Below, one piece after another: positions 8,301 through 15,585 of a stretch of 26,123 nt of DNA. The translations under genes and the position numbers were made by a program. The notes beneath the pieces were generated by a model. The model was given only the letters and a program-made list of their open reading frames with translations. It was not told where the DNA came from and did no database searches. The stretch is from Bacteroidetes bacterium UBA2322 (GTDB lineage: Bacteria > Bacteroidota > Bacteroidia > Chitinophagales > UBA2359). How positions within the stretch are numbered: the first letter of the stretch is position 1; each line of letters starts with the position of its first letter. The DNA is taken from the NCBI GenBank assembly GCA_002345145.1, contig DDVC01000123.1:3823-29945 (forward strand), written 5' to 3'.

Positions 8301-9464
8301 GCCTTTATCGGTAGATTTGTAAATGCAGGCTTGGTTGGCGCTGTTATATACACCCAGCAGCGCCACATTGGGGTTGGTGGGGTGAAAAGCAAGCCCCCAA
8401 AAGTTGTAGGTGCGTTCATACACACCATAGTTGGTATTAACGGTATGTTGGGAGGTAAACGTATGATTAGGACCGCCCGAATTGTTATTAAACACTACCG
8501 ACCATGTTTGTCCGGCATCGGTAGTGCGGTAAATAAACTTGCCAAAATTGCAGAGGGCGGTTAAGGTGTCATCAGGGGCAAGGGTAATAAACCAAGGGCG
8601 TTTGGTAGCATCAACGGTTCGGTTTACGGTAGGGCAGAGACTCCATGTTTGCCCAAAGTTGGTAGATTTTAGTACGCCGGTTTCGGTGGCGGCATACACT
8701 AATGCTGGGTTGGCAGGGCTGGCTTCTATTTTACCGTAGTAATAGTCGCGGTTGGCATAGGTATTGGTGCCGTTGGGAAATTGGGCATCGGTAAGCGCCC
8801 ATGTTTGCCCTTTATCTTGCGAAACCCACAATCCGCCGTAAGACAAACCGGCATACAAGTTATTGGTATTAAAGGGGTTGATATACACGCGGTCGCAAAA
8901 GCCCCCCATCATATAACTCGACGGATTGGGTGAGGTCATACATCGGGTAGGCTGTGCATGGTAGGGTCCTATCATTCGCCAGGTGCCTGCCACATCGTTC
9001 CACTCAGGGTAAGGCGAGTAATCATCTCGGCTGCCGCTAATGGGTGGGTTGTTTCTGATAATAAAAGCTCGCACATCATTTTCAGTCCAGGCAGGGTGCG
9101 ATAGTGGCAGCCCGTTGGCATCCATGTTTAGTTTGCCCTGTTCTATCCACAGTTGGCACCGTTGTTTTTGTTTGCTTCGCTCAAAAGGGTGTGCTATAAA
9201 GTACTCGTTAAATAAGCGTTCCACTTCCGGCACATTGGCATTAGGTTGTTGCATGGCTAAGTACCAAGGCGTTTGGGTGTGGTTAGCCTTGGTTTGTTGG
9301 CGCAGGGGTTCATCGGGGGCGGGGCTGCCTACAGGGGTAAGCGTGGCGGGTTGGCTATATAAATGAACGTTGATGAGAAATGCCAACACAAAACACAAAA
9401 AGCCCAAACCAAAAAAGCGCATGAAGCAACTGGTGAATATGTTGTAGAACATATAGGGTAACAT
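5388..9464 (-). CDS. Large secreted Asp-box beta-propeller/PKD/LamG protein
   Basis: The frame encodes 1358 residues. Seven Asp-box (BNR) motifs of the sortilin/sialidase type occur, for example SQDKGQTW 215-222, STNFGQTW 267-274, TTDAGQTW 314-321, STDGGITW 692-699 and TTNGGATW 743-750, predicting one or two beta-propellers over about 160-830. A PKD domain follows (about 843-922), then a LamG/concanavalin-like domain (about 935-1085, ending FNGLIDEVCVYNRTLTQAEI), and a PKD-like Ig fold at the C-terminus (about 1295-1358). Met15 (position 9422) gives a cleaner signal peptide, MRFFGLGFLCFVLAFLINVHLYSQ in short form, and leaves room for the TATCTTTA box at 9477-9484, so it is the likelier start. 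The protein stops inside or just after the last Ig-like fold with no visible type IX sorting domain, which is odd for this architecture. Function is unknown; ligand binding or adhesion at the surface is an inference. Confidence 0.9.
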   Translation of the reverse strand: MLPYMFYNIFTSCFMRFFGLGFLCFVLAFLINVHLYSQPATLTPVGSPAPDEPLRQQTKANHTQTPWYLAMQQPNANVPEVERLFNEYFIAHPFERSKQKQRCQLWIEQGKLNMDANGLPLSHPAWTENDVRAFIIRNNPPISGSRDDYSPYPEWNDVAGTWRMIGPYHAQPTRCMTSPNPSSYMMGGFCDRVYINPFNTNNLYAGLSYGGLWVSQDKGQTWALTDAQFPNGTNTYANRDYYYGKIEASPANPALVYAATETGVLKSTNFGQTWSLCPTVNRTVDATKRPWFITLAPDDTLTALCNFGKFIYRTTDAGQTWSVVFNNNSGGPNHTFTSQHTVNTNYGVYERTYNFWGLAFHPTNPNVALLGVYNSANQACIYKSTDKGATFSLLVNVSQNLSRTMPGSLFFEVKPVSPDKIFVFSLFTQDTLYKYSSTNGALLDKYRVGAELEAFDITHNNENILYAGYYGSGEVKKSVNGGQNFTIMNPGYTSCPNYVHPDVRCIHAIGNMVLIATDGGVTLSEDAMATTKSIGNHISAIDLWGFSSSFKSDIVAAGCDHGPTKFRRFDGEFGWLEVGGGDASDVTVNPVNDRWFYHNNGYNKYKRYINDNGATASFGVVENISFHRVEFHPNVWTTAYGISGTKILRSTDNLSTATEFYDFGETVNRIKIALKNPMIMYALLSNNKIRKSTDGGITWTLITPPSSVTGGQTNIRDIDVGNNPDELYAAYGNYQTACKIVRTTNGGATWTNITANLPTAAAYQIAFQRGTTGGIYIALVGRGVYYRNNSMTQWEPLGAGLPMAGYWQNLYTVPARNKFRMGSSRGAWEHNLYEPSAVHTLISTDKTTTACARDSIAFRDYSAYYGNVTFNWAFEGGSPAASTLENPKISYNTPGAYSVTLTVTDAQGNSDTQTLTNFITVLPSVCAPDAAPGTALQLNGSSQYATAPALNLNSNTVTLTAWIKRNGAQNDWAGILFCRGGNTTAGISIRNTNELRYHWNDGGYGWASGLTVPDNEWTHIALVASPTSMRIYRNGVAATHTTTISPEEFNAALNIGFDANNSARYFNGLIDEVCVYNRTLTQAEIRELMHLTKQPDADPTLVAYYQFNNTSTGTTEYDRARVNHATLVGGANRAPSTGPFAGGNSFRTTVNAAGLIDAPPVGLRLNFAGGTLPGGEIVLSRLNYPPDALPPCSNFLANNGYYILNNYGANATFTAPATAELYGINVPPFANLPATAYSLYKRSFNAEGNTWGSPIATPTGLTEGLSGSFTLGNTNGFTSQGQFALTANLTQQSINGSSEACVNGISAYSVAPLNTLGATYTWSITAGSGNILSGQGTPQIQVQWLNNQPGQVSVTIVE

Positions 9465-9476
9465 TTTTTGAAATGG

Positions 9477-9484
9477 TAAAGATA
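9477..9484 (-). promoter_or_regulatory. Candidate -7 box (TATCTTTA, minus strand)
   Basis: On the minus strand this reads TATCTTTA, one base from TAnnTTTG. Transcription would start near 9471, only about seven bases before the first ATG (9464) but about 50 before the second (9422), favouring the second as the translation start. No clear -33 box was found. Confidence 0.35.
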
Positions 9485-10032
9485 GGGTTTTTCGGGAAAT
9501 TTAAAGTCAGGTTTAAATTAAAAATAACACCCGAAGGGGTTAACGCTCTTGCAGGGTTTACAGTGCGCTAACTTAATACCAGTAAGGCACACCTCTTTTT
9601 TTACATCATTTAAGTGCGATGCTCCCTTGTGCTGCTTTACTAACCCAACACCATAATTATGATGCTGTTAGCTTTACAAATGTGCAGCGCGCCATAATAT
9701 ACCGCTCAATATGCTTAAAACCTTTTATTACCCTTTGAGCAAGCTCAAAATTCTTAATCTTATGTGCAATGTAGCAAGCAGCCCATAACAACGCATAATT
9801 ATTCGGTTATAACCAATACCCAAAGATACTGGGCAAACCATTTTGTTTTAGGGTTTACCGGTCATAAACAGGTAATTTTTTGGGGCTATTTCATATTTTA
9901 GTAGTACTACTTACCCAAAAAGCATATTTTTGGCTTACTTTAGCGCAAAAGGGCAAAAATAGGTCTATATGTGTTTGACCAAATAGTCCAGAAATAGTGT
10001 TTTTTTTCCACAAAACAAAAATAGTCAAGCTG
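9485..10032. other. A+T-rich divergent intergenic region, no gene seen
   Basis: About 550 bases separate the divergent secreted-protein genes. I see no convincing coding sequence, RNA gene or hairpin. GTGCAGCGCGCC near 9682 resembles the GGTGCAGCGCAC inverted-repeat arm at 14133-14144. A second TATTTTTG at 9925-9932 could be a promoter but is easily met by chance in such sequence. Confidence 0.5.
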
Positions 10033-10040
10033 TATTTTTG
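10033..10040 (+). promoter_or_regulatory. Candidate -7 box (TATTTTTG)
   Basis: TATTTTTG fits TAnnTTTG and lies 46 bases before the ATG at 10087, a typical leader length. No TTTG is found at the expected -33 distance, only a run of T at about 10000-10007. Confidence 0.4.
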
Positions 10041-10086
10041 CACTGAAATATGGCATCATTTATCCACCTAAACCCTTGTCGGAACT

Positions 10087-11532
10087 ATGAAACAAATTTA
10101 CAGCCAACCTCCAAGTAATTTGGGTAGAAGCCATACAACCACAACTCCCTACTGCACATGGATAGCAGTAGGCATGGTTATGTGGTTATTGGTAGCGCCC
10201 GTAGTTGCCAACACCACTCGTTATGGCAATGATAACGCTCCGTGTATGACAACTGACACAGAAGATAATAACCTTACAGAAGGTATTAACTTTTTAACCG
10301 GCACTTGGGATCATACGGTAGCCGTAGCTAATCATGTGCGAATGCCCATTTTTGTTTATCTGTTTATGCCCGGGGTGCCCGATTGTAAAACCATGCAAAC
10401 CGATGTGCTTAAAAATAACGAAGTGGGAGCGCTGTATAATACCCGATTTATTTGCCACAAAATGAACATTCACAGCGCTGAGGGAATGAAGTTTAAAAAC
10501 CGTTATGCAATAGACCAATATCCTACCTTGTTGTATTTTACACATACCGGCGCACTCATTAACAGGGCGCATGGGCACAAAAATGCAGAAGAAATGAAAC
10601 TGCTGTGTACGCAGTCTCTCATTTTAATTAATTGCAGTGCAACTTCGGCAACTCCAATGGCGGTAAGTTATAGTGGTTATACCCCTGCAAACATACAAAT
10701 GGTAAGCCCGCCTCTGCATGACGAAAAGATGAAAAAACTGTTGGATTATCAACTTTTATATGAGAATGGCAACGTAAGTCCTGCTTTTTTGTATGAGTAT
10801 GCTTACATTTTAAAGGATTTCAGTATGCCTAATGCCTATGTTGTGAATCAGTACCTTGACCTCGTGTCGGCAGATTTAGAAGCGATTGAAAAAAATGCAC
10901 AGTTTGTACTTGATTTTGCTACAGAGGTAAACACCGATGCTTTTGCCTGGCTTTTTACTTATCAACCCACTTATGCAGCCTTAGTAGGCGAAAATGTGGT
11001 AAACCAAACGCTGTTTAAGGCTATGCGCTATACCATAAATAAGGCTGCAAGTTTGCAAGACAAAGCCGAGTATAACAGCGTAATGGAAATACTACAACAG
11101 TGGGAGAACCCCAAATCTGAAATTTATCAATTAGAGCTAAACGAACTTTACTATCGCACACAAGGAAAATGGCAAGATTATAGCCACCTTATGCAGGGAA
11201 AACTGAGCAAAGCCCCATTTACCCAGCCCGATTTACTTAATAGGGCAGCCCAAAATTTTGCCCTCCATATTCATGATAAGCATAAGTTAGAAAGTGCACT
11301 TAAATGGGTAAAAGCCGCCATAAGGCAGCAACCGCATAACTACAACTACTACCAAACCTACGCCGCTCTGCAATACCGCCTTGGAAACAATAAAAAAGCG
11401 CTTGTTATATGCAGCAGAGCTGTAAAATTAGCTCAAAAATCGGGCGGCAGTATTGATTATACCGCTGCACTCTATTTGGAAGACCTCATAAAATCAAATA
11501 AACAGTTACCAACCGACCTTTTTGAATACTAA
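10087..11532 (+). CDS. Exported thioredoxin-fold protein with TPR-like C-terminal half
   Basis: The 481-residue protein has an N-terminal hydrophobic segment (about 24-42, WIAVGMVMWLLVAPVVAN) that should be a signal peptide or anchor, so it acts in the periplasm or outer membrane. Residues about 65-175 look like a thioredoxin-like domain: MPIFVYLFMPGVPDCKTM is the strand-active-site-helix region and DQYPTLLYF holds the cis-Pro strand. Only one Cys (Cys100) stands at the active site; the partner of the usual CxxC is missing, so ordinary disulfide exchange is unlikely. The C-terminal part (about 200-475) is helical, with a TPR-like pair near 385-450 (LESALKWVKAAIRQQP, NNKKALVICSRAVKLA). No partner gene is adjacent. 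Role is unknown. Confidence 0.85.
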   Translation: MKQIYSQPPSNLGRSHTTTTPYCTWIAVGMVMWLLVAPVVANTTRYGNDNAPCMTTDTEDNNLTEGINFLTGTWDHTVAVANHVRMPIFVYLFMPGVPDCKTMQTDVLKNNEVGALYNTRFICHKMNIHSAEGMKFKNRYAIDQYPTLLYFTHTGALINRAHGHKNAEEMKLLCTQSLILINCSATSATPMAVSYSGYTPANIQMVSPPLHDEKMKKLLDYQLLYENGNVSPAFLYEYAYILKDFSMPNAYVVNQYLDLVSADLEAIEKNAQFVLDFATEVNTDAFAWLFTYQPTYAALVGENVVNQTLFKAMRYTINKAASLQDKAEYNSVMEILQQWENPKSEIYQLELNELYYRTQGKWQDYSHLMQGKLSKAPFTQPDLLNRAAQNFALHIHDKHKLESALKWVKAAIRQQPHNYNYYQTYAALQYRLGNNKKALVICSRAVKLAQKSGGSIDYTAALYLEDLIKSNKQLPTDLFEY

Positions 11533-11659
11533 GCCTCTGCGAAACAAAAAATCGGGGGCTTTGGAAGAGGGGGTATTTTGCCTTTTAAATTCCCGTAAAT
11601 ACAGCTAAATTAAATTTTGCTGCTATAAGCGTAAATTTCAAGCTGTCTTGATTGTAGGC

Positions 11660-11690
11660 AGACCCGATGAAAACCCATCGGGTCTTTTTT
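11660..11690 (+). terminator. Rho-independent terminator
   Basis: AGACCCGATG (11660-11669) pairs perfectly with CATCGGGTCT (11676-11685), followed by a T run to 11690. It lies about 130 bases after the stop of the thioredoxin-fold gene. Confidence 0.9.
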
Positions 11691-11740
11691 GTTTTGTGAA
11701 ATAGAACAAATCATCAATAGCCACCCTAATCATATACAAT

Positions 11741-11800
11741 ACTTAGGTGCAGCTCATCCTGCAAGTTCATGACGTATTTACAGGCTAATTGGTAAGATTT
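11741..11800. repeat. Dispersed intergenic repeat, copy 1
   Basis: The unit reads ACTTAGGTGC, then a variable part, then TATTTACAGGCTAATTGG. Related copies occur at 11893-11924 and, in reduced identity, at 13899-13952, on both sides of the LysM gene. Confidence 0.6.
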
Positions 11801-11892
11801 CAAGCAATACTTTATTTCACGCAAAGACGCAAAGGCACAAAGAAAAAAGAGAGGGTATTTGTATGTACTTGGCTACCGGCTATCATTCAACA

Positions 11893-11924
11893 TTTATGGC
11901 GTGTTTACAGGCTAATTGGCAACA
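11893..11924. repeat. Dispersed intergenic repeat, copy 2 (partial)
   Basis: GTGTTTACAGGCTAATTGGC repeats the end of copy 1 with one substitution across GT-TTTACAGGCTAATTGG. The leading ACTTAGGTGC part is missing. Confidence 0.6.
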
Positions 11925-11929
11925 TTTTA

Positions 11930-11983
11930 CACAAAGAACGCAAAGTCTTTGTAACCTTTGTGCTAACCTTTGTGTTCTTTGTG
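11930..11983. repeat. 16-bp stem hairpin in CACAAAGAACGCAAAG-type repeat
   Basis: CACAAAGAACGCAAAG (11930-11945) pairs with CTTTGTGTTCTTTGTG (11968-11983), with a single G-T wobble. The loop itself is another CTTTGT-rich repeat. This resembles the AAAG-periodic intergenic repeats seen in this phylum; no T tract follows, so it is not a standard terminator. Confidence 0.6.
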
Positions 11984-12152
11984 GTTAAAATAAAAAGTTT
12001 AGTTAAGACCAAGACAAATGGCAAGTAGTTACAAAAAAGCGCTACAAATAAACGGCAACACTATTTTTATGCTTAACTTTAACCCTGTAAAACGAAGCCC
12101 TGCTTACAAAGAGTTAGTTATTCTAATGCTCCCCCTTCTTAAATTCACAATT

Positions 12153-13886
12153 ATGGCATCATACTATAAAGAATTACTTTGTTTTTTACTGCTTTTTCTG
12201 TTTATTTTAAGCTCCAACCCGCAGTTGTGTGCGCAAACATATATAGGTAACACAAAAAAGCAAAATACGGCTCCTGCCGATACCAGCAACCAAAGCAAAA
12301 AAGCAAATTTTGATTATGGCGATGCCATAGACCTTAATATACCCGAGTCGGACGAGGAGGGTGCAGAATCTACTACCGATGCAGCGCCTGCACCCATGCC
12401 CGTAACACCGGCAACACAACCCTCTTTGTATAGCTCCTCTCAAACAAACCTTATACGAAGCAATAAATTAGTTAAAGGAATTGAGCCGGTAAGTTATTCC
12501 ATAAATGGCGACAAAATTCCGGAATTTACCGATGCTGAGTATGCCGAGAAATTGGCAGCCCTTGCCACCGTTATCCCGATGGAGTATGATGAAGTGGTAG
12601 GCAGATTCATTAAAATATACACTGCCCAGCGCCGCGACCAGATAGCTCGCATGTTGCCAAGAACCGACCACTTTTTCCGTATTTTTGAAGATGCCCTTAG
12701 CCGATACGGGTTGCCCATAGAGCTGAAATACCTGCCCGTTATGCAGTCGGCGCTTATTCCTCATGCAAAAACTGCCGGTGGTGCCGGATTGTGGCAACTT
12801 CCCTACGGCACTGCCCGATTGTATGGATTAGAAGCCAATACTTTTATTGATGAGCGATTTGATCCTCTGCTATCAACCGAAGCGGCAGTGCAGCATTTGC
12901 GCAATCTGTTTAGCCGCTACCGAGACTGGCGGCTTACCATAGTAGCATTTAATGTAGGTGAAGGCACAGTTAATAAAGCGGTAAGAAGATCGGGCGGAAG
13001 AACCTCTTATACTGATGTAGTTCCATTTTTGAGTGAAGAGGCGCAAAGTTATGTGCCGCTTTACACCGCCGCTGTATATACCATGAACTACTATCCGCTC
13101 CACAATATCGTTAAATACGATGCTCCCTATAATTTTTATGCTACCGATACGGTGCGGGTTTATGCACCAATAGAACTGAAAGAAGTTGCTGCCACACTTG
13201 GCATGTCATTAGAGGAAATTCAGTTTTTGAATCCGGCAGTCATTAAGGGTGTAGTGCCACGCATGACCAATGGTTTTGCTTTAACCGTTCCTGCCTCTAA
13301 AGTGGGTGAGTTGCTGAGTTTGGTTAATGCTAAAATGCCCGTAAAAAACGAAATTGTGTTAAACACTGCCAGTGTGAAAGAAAAGGCAAAACTACCTGTT
13401 AATAGTGTTTGGAATTACAAAATGAATGAATATGGCTTGGAGTATGTGCCGGTAAAAATAGACGATGGAAAAACGGTGAACATAGACTACACAGTTAAAT
13501 ATGGCGATTCGTTCAGAAGCATTGCCGATACTTATGACTGTGAGCCCGGAGATATTAAGCGTTGGAACAAAATTGCCAATAACAAACTTATGCCGGGTCA
13601 AACCCTTATCATAAAAGTGCCGAAAGCCTATGCAAAAGTTTATGAAAACATAGCAGCCCGAAAACAACCCGAAAACATTACCCCTGTTTCTGAACTTCCG
13701 GAAATGAAGGCTGCTGCTGCCGAGCCGCTAATTGTAGCCCAATACATTACTAAAGAAGGCGACACACTTGATAAAGTAGCCGACTCTTTTAATGTAACAA
13801 AAAACCAATTGATGATTGTTAATAAACTTACGTCTGATAAAATTACGCCCGGTATTACCCTAAAAATTCCGGCACCCAAACGGTAG
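12153..13886 (+). CDS. MltD-like transglycosylase-fold LysM protein, catalytic Glu replaced by Gln
   Basis: I start this gene at 12153, where MASYYKELLCFLLLFLFILSS begins a good signal peptide (cleavage after CAQ, residue 28); the frame is open from 12018. The 577-residue protein has a lytic-transglycosylase (SLT/MltD-type) domain at about 145-315 and LysM domains at about 445-488 and 529-573, with a degenerate LysM-like stretch at about 331-380. The SLT domain keeps GGAGLWQLPYGTARLYGL, DERFDPLLSTEAA and AFNVGEG, but the motif normally reading VESAL, whose Glu is the acid/base catalyst, is VMQSAL (Gln198). The codon is CAG. The protein should still bind peptidoglycan; muramidase activity is doubtful. 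It may be a scaffold or regulator of wall enzymes. Confidence 0.9.
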   Translation: MASYYKELLCFLLLFLFILSSNPQLCAQTYIGNTKKQNTAPADTSNQSKKANFDYGDAIDLNIPESDEEGAESTTDAAPAPMPVTPATQPSLYSSSQTNLIRSNKLVKGIEPVSYSINGDKIPEFTDAEYAEKLAALATVIPMEYDEVVGRFIKIYTAQRRDQIARMLPRTDHFFRIFEDALSRYGLPIELKYLPVMQSALIPHAKTAGGAGLWQLPYGTARLYGLEANTFIDERFDPLLSTEAAVQHLRNLFSRYRDWRLTIVAFNVGEGTVNKAVRRSGGRTSYTDVVPFLSEEAQSYVPLYTAAVYTMNYYPLHNIVKYDAPYNFYATDTVRVYAPIELKEVAATLGMSLEEIQFLNPAVIKGVVPRMTNGFALTVPASKVGELLSLVNAKMPVKNEIVLNTASVKEKAKLPVNSVWNYKMNEYGLEYVPVKIDDGKTVNIDYTVKYGDSFRSIADTYDCEPGDIKRWNKIANNKLMPGQTLIIKVPKAYAKVYENIAARKQPENITPVSELPEMKAAAAEPLIVAQYITKEGDTLDKVADSFNVTKNQLMIVNKLTSDKITPGITLKIPAPKR

Positions 13887-13898
13887 CAAATTGTAACT

Positions 13899-13952
13899 AC
13901 TTAGGTGCTGTCTGCAATTCAAATTGATGGTGTATTTGCAGACTTAATTAAG
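13899..13952. repeat. Dispersed intergenic repeat, copy 3
   Basis: ACTTAGGTGC followed after a variable part by GGTGTATTTGCAGACTTAATT resembles copy 1 at 11741-11800. It begins 13 bases after the LysM gene stop, so the gene is bracketed by related repeats. Confidence 0.5.
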
Positions 13953-13988
13953 GTGAGGTTGGCTTTACGGCAAAACCATAAGATAACG

Positions 13989-14144
13989 GTGCGCTGCACC
14001 TAACCGAAGGTTTTAGCAGCTATCCACTACCAAGATTTGGGTGCGCTGTACCTTTGTAGGCAAAGGCTTTGCTACAAAATATCTCTAAACGCAAACACAA
14101 ATAGGGCAATGAGCTAACCATTATCCTGAAAAGGTGCAGCGCAC
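13989..14144. repeat. Inverted-repeat element GTGCGCTGCACCT / AGGTGCAGCGCAC
   Basis: GTGCGCTGCACCT (13989-14001) and AGGTGCAGCGCAC (14132-14144) are perfect 13-bp inverted repeats. A third arm, GTGCGCTGTACCT (14041-14053), repeats the left arm with one change and leads into a bulged hairpin TTTGTAG-CAAAG / CTTTG-CTACAAA (about 14054-14078). It lies between the convergent LysM and murA genes. No classical T-tailed terminator is evident there. Confidence 0.6.
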
Positions 14145-14176
14145 TGAAATCCAACTACTTACAGCAAATTAAGCTA

Positions 14177-15490
14177 CTATATACGCTCAATTTGTGCTCC
14201 TATGGCTTGCAGTCGTTTGTCTATGTGCTGATAACCGCGTTCTATTTGGTCTATATTGCTGATGGTGCTTTTACCTTCGGCAGAGAGGGCGGCTATTAAA
14301 AGCGCCACGCCTGCCCTTATATCGGGCGATGACATGTTGATGCCTCTTAGCGGGGAGCGGCGTTCAAGCCCTATTACCACTGCCCGATGTGGGTCGCACA
14401 GAATAATTTGTGCACCCATATCTATAAGTTTATCCACAAAAAACAGGCGGCTTTCAAACATTTTTTGGTGAATAAGCACACTACCCCGCGCCTGTGTAGC
14501 CGTAACTAAGGCAACACTCATTAAATCGGGCGAAATACCGGGCCAGGGCGCGTCGGCAATGGTTAAAACGGAGCCGTCTATAAACCTGCCTATTTCATAC
14601 ACTTCTTGCGGCGGTATGTGTATATCATCGCCAAGGAGGTGTAGCTGAATACCTAACTTTTGCTCAAAAAGGGCGGGAATAACGCCCAATTGGTCTAACC
14701 GCACGTTTTTAATGGTAATATCAGACCGGGTGAGGGCGGCAAGCCCTATAAAACTGCCTATTTCCAGCATATCGGGCAGTATGCGGTGGTGGCAGCCGTG
14801 CAGTTTGGTTACCCCTTCTACGGTAAGCAAGTTAGAGCCTGTGCCGCTTATTTTTGCACCCATGCTGTTTAGCATGTGGCATAGTTGCTGAATATAGGGC
14901 TCGCAGGCGGCATTGTAAATGGTAGTAATACCTCGGGCAAAAACGGCTGCCATGAGTATATTGGCGGTGCCGGTTATGGAGGCTTCTTCCATGAGTATGT
15001 AAGCGCCTTTAAGGGCGGGCGCTTTTACTATAAATGCGTTTTCAGCCTCTTTGTATGCAAACTGTGCGCCTAAACTTTGTAACCCTAAAAAGTGGGTATC
15101 TAACCGCCGCCGCCCAATTTTATCGCCGCCGGGTTTGGGCAGGTAGGCTTGCCCAAATCTTGCCAGCATAGGACCAATTACCAATACCGACCCGCGCAGT
15201 TTTCCGGTTTTATTGGTAAACTCGGGGCTGTTGAGGTAAGAAACATCTACGGCATCGGCTTTAAAAGTATAGGTATCGGGGGTTGATTGGGTTACTTTCA
15301 CCCCCATATCGCGCAGTATATCTATGAGCTTGTTTACGTCTTGTATATCGGGTATATTAGAAATGGTTACTTCTTCGTCGGTTAAAAGTGTGGCGCTAAT
15401 TATTTGTAGCGCTTCGTTTTTTGCGCCTTGCGGTGTAAGTTCGCCCTTAAGGGGTTTACCGCCTGTTACTAAAAAGGTATCCTGCTGCAT
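14177..15490 (-). CDS. murA: UDP-N-acetylglucosamine 1-carboxyvinyltransferase
   Basis: The 437-residue protein is MurA, which transfers enolpyruvate from phosphoenolpyruvate to UDP-GlcNAc in the cytoplasm, the first committed step of peptidoglycan synthesis. Lys24-Asn25 (GAKNEAL) correspond to the catalytic K22/N23 pair, followed by LRGSVLVIGPMLARFG and the active-site loop KPGGDKIGRRRLDTHF. At the Cys115 position of the E. coli enzyme there is Asp123. Cys is the fosfomycin target; Asp there is known to permit catalysis while giving resistance in other bacteria and is common in this phylum. The C-terminal SSPDIRAGVALLIAAL also fits. It follows the DUF4290 gene by 95 bases on the same strand, an arrangement common in Bacteroidota, and is probably co-transcribed with it. 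Confidence 0.98.
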   Translation of the reverse strand: MQQDTFLVTGGKPLKGELTPQGAKNEALQIISATLLTDEEVTISNIPDIQDVNKLIDILRDMGVKVTQSTPDTYTFKADAVDVSYLNSPEFTNKTGKLRGSVLVIGPMLARFGQAYLPKPGGDKIGRRRLDTHFLGLQSLGAQFAYKEAENAFIVKAPALKGAYILMEEASITGTANILMAAVFARGITTIYNAACEPYIQQLCHMLNSMGAKISGTGSNLLTVEGVTKLHGCHHRILPDMLEIGSFIGLAALTRSDITIKNVRLDQLGVIPALFEQKLGIQLHLLGDDIHIPPQEVYEIGRFIDGSVLTIADAPWPGISPDLMSVALVTATQARGSVLIHQKMFESRLFFVDKLIDMGAQIILCDPHRAVVIGLERRSPLRGINMSSPDIRAGVALLIAALSAEGKSTISNIDQIERGYQHIDKRLQAIGAQIERI

Positions 15491-15585
15491 GGCAATATGG
15501 CAAGTAATAGATGGATTAGATAAAAAAAGGGCGCTCGCCTGAAAAGAGTGAACACAGTTGCTTTTGCCCGATGAATGAGCAGTGG

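Larger units (their letters stand above)
11691..12152. other. Repeat-rich intergenic region before the LysM gene
   Basis: Past the terminator this stretch consists largely of repeats: two copies of a TTTACAGGCTAATTGG-containing unit, one ACGCAAAGACGCAAAGGC-type tract (about 11819-11841) and a long hairpin. Open frames crossing it have repeat-derived composition and are not credible genes. An upstream in-frame ATG at 12018 exists for the next gene but lies outside its signal peptide. Confidence 0.55.

Noticed and set aside
9925..9932. Additional TATTTTTG promoter-like match
   Set aside because: The stretch is so A+T rich that the motif is expected by chance, and no gene begins near it.
11789..12028. 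79-codon open frame before the LysM gene
   Set aside because: It runs through AAAG-periodic repeats and the long hairpin; its composition derives from the repeats.
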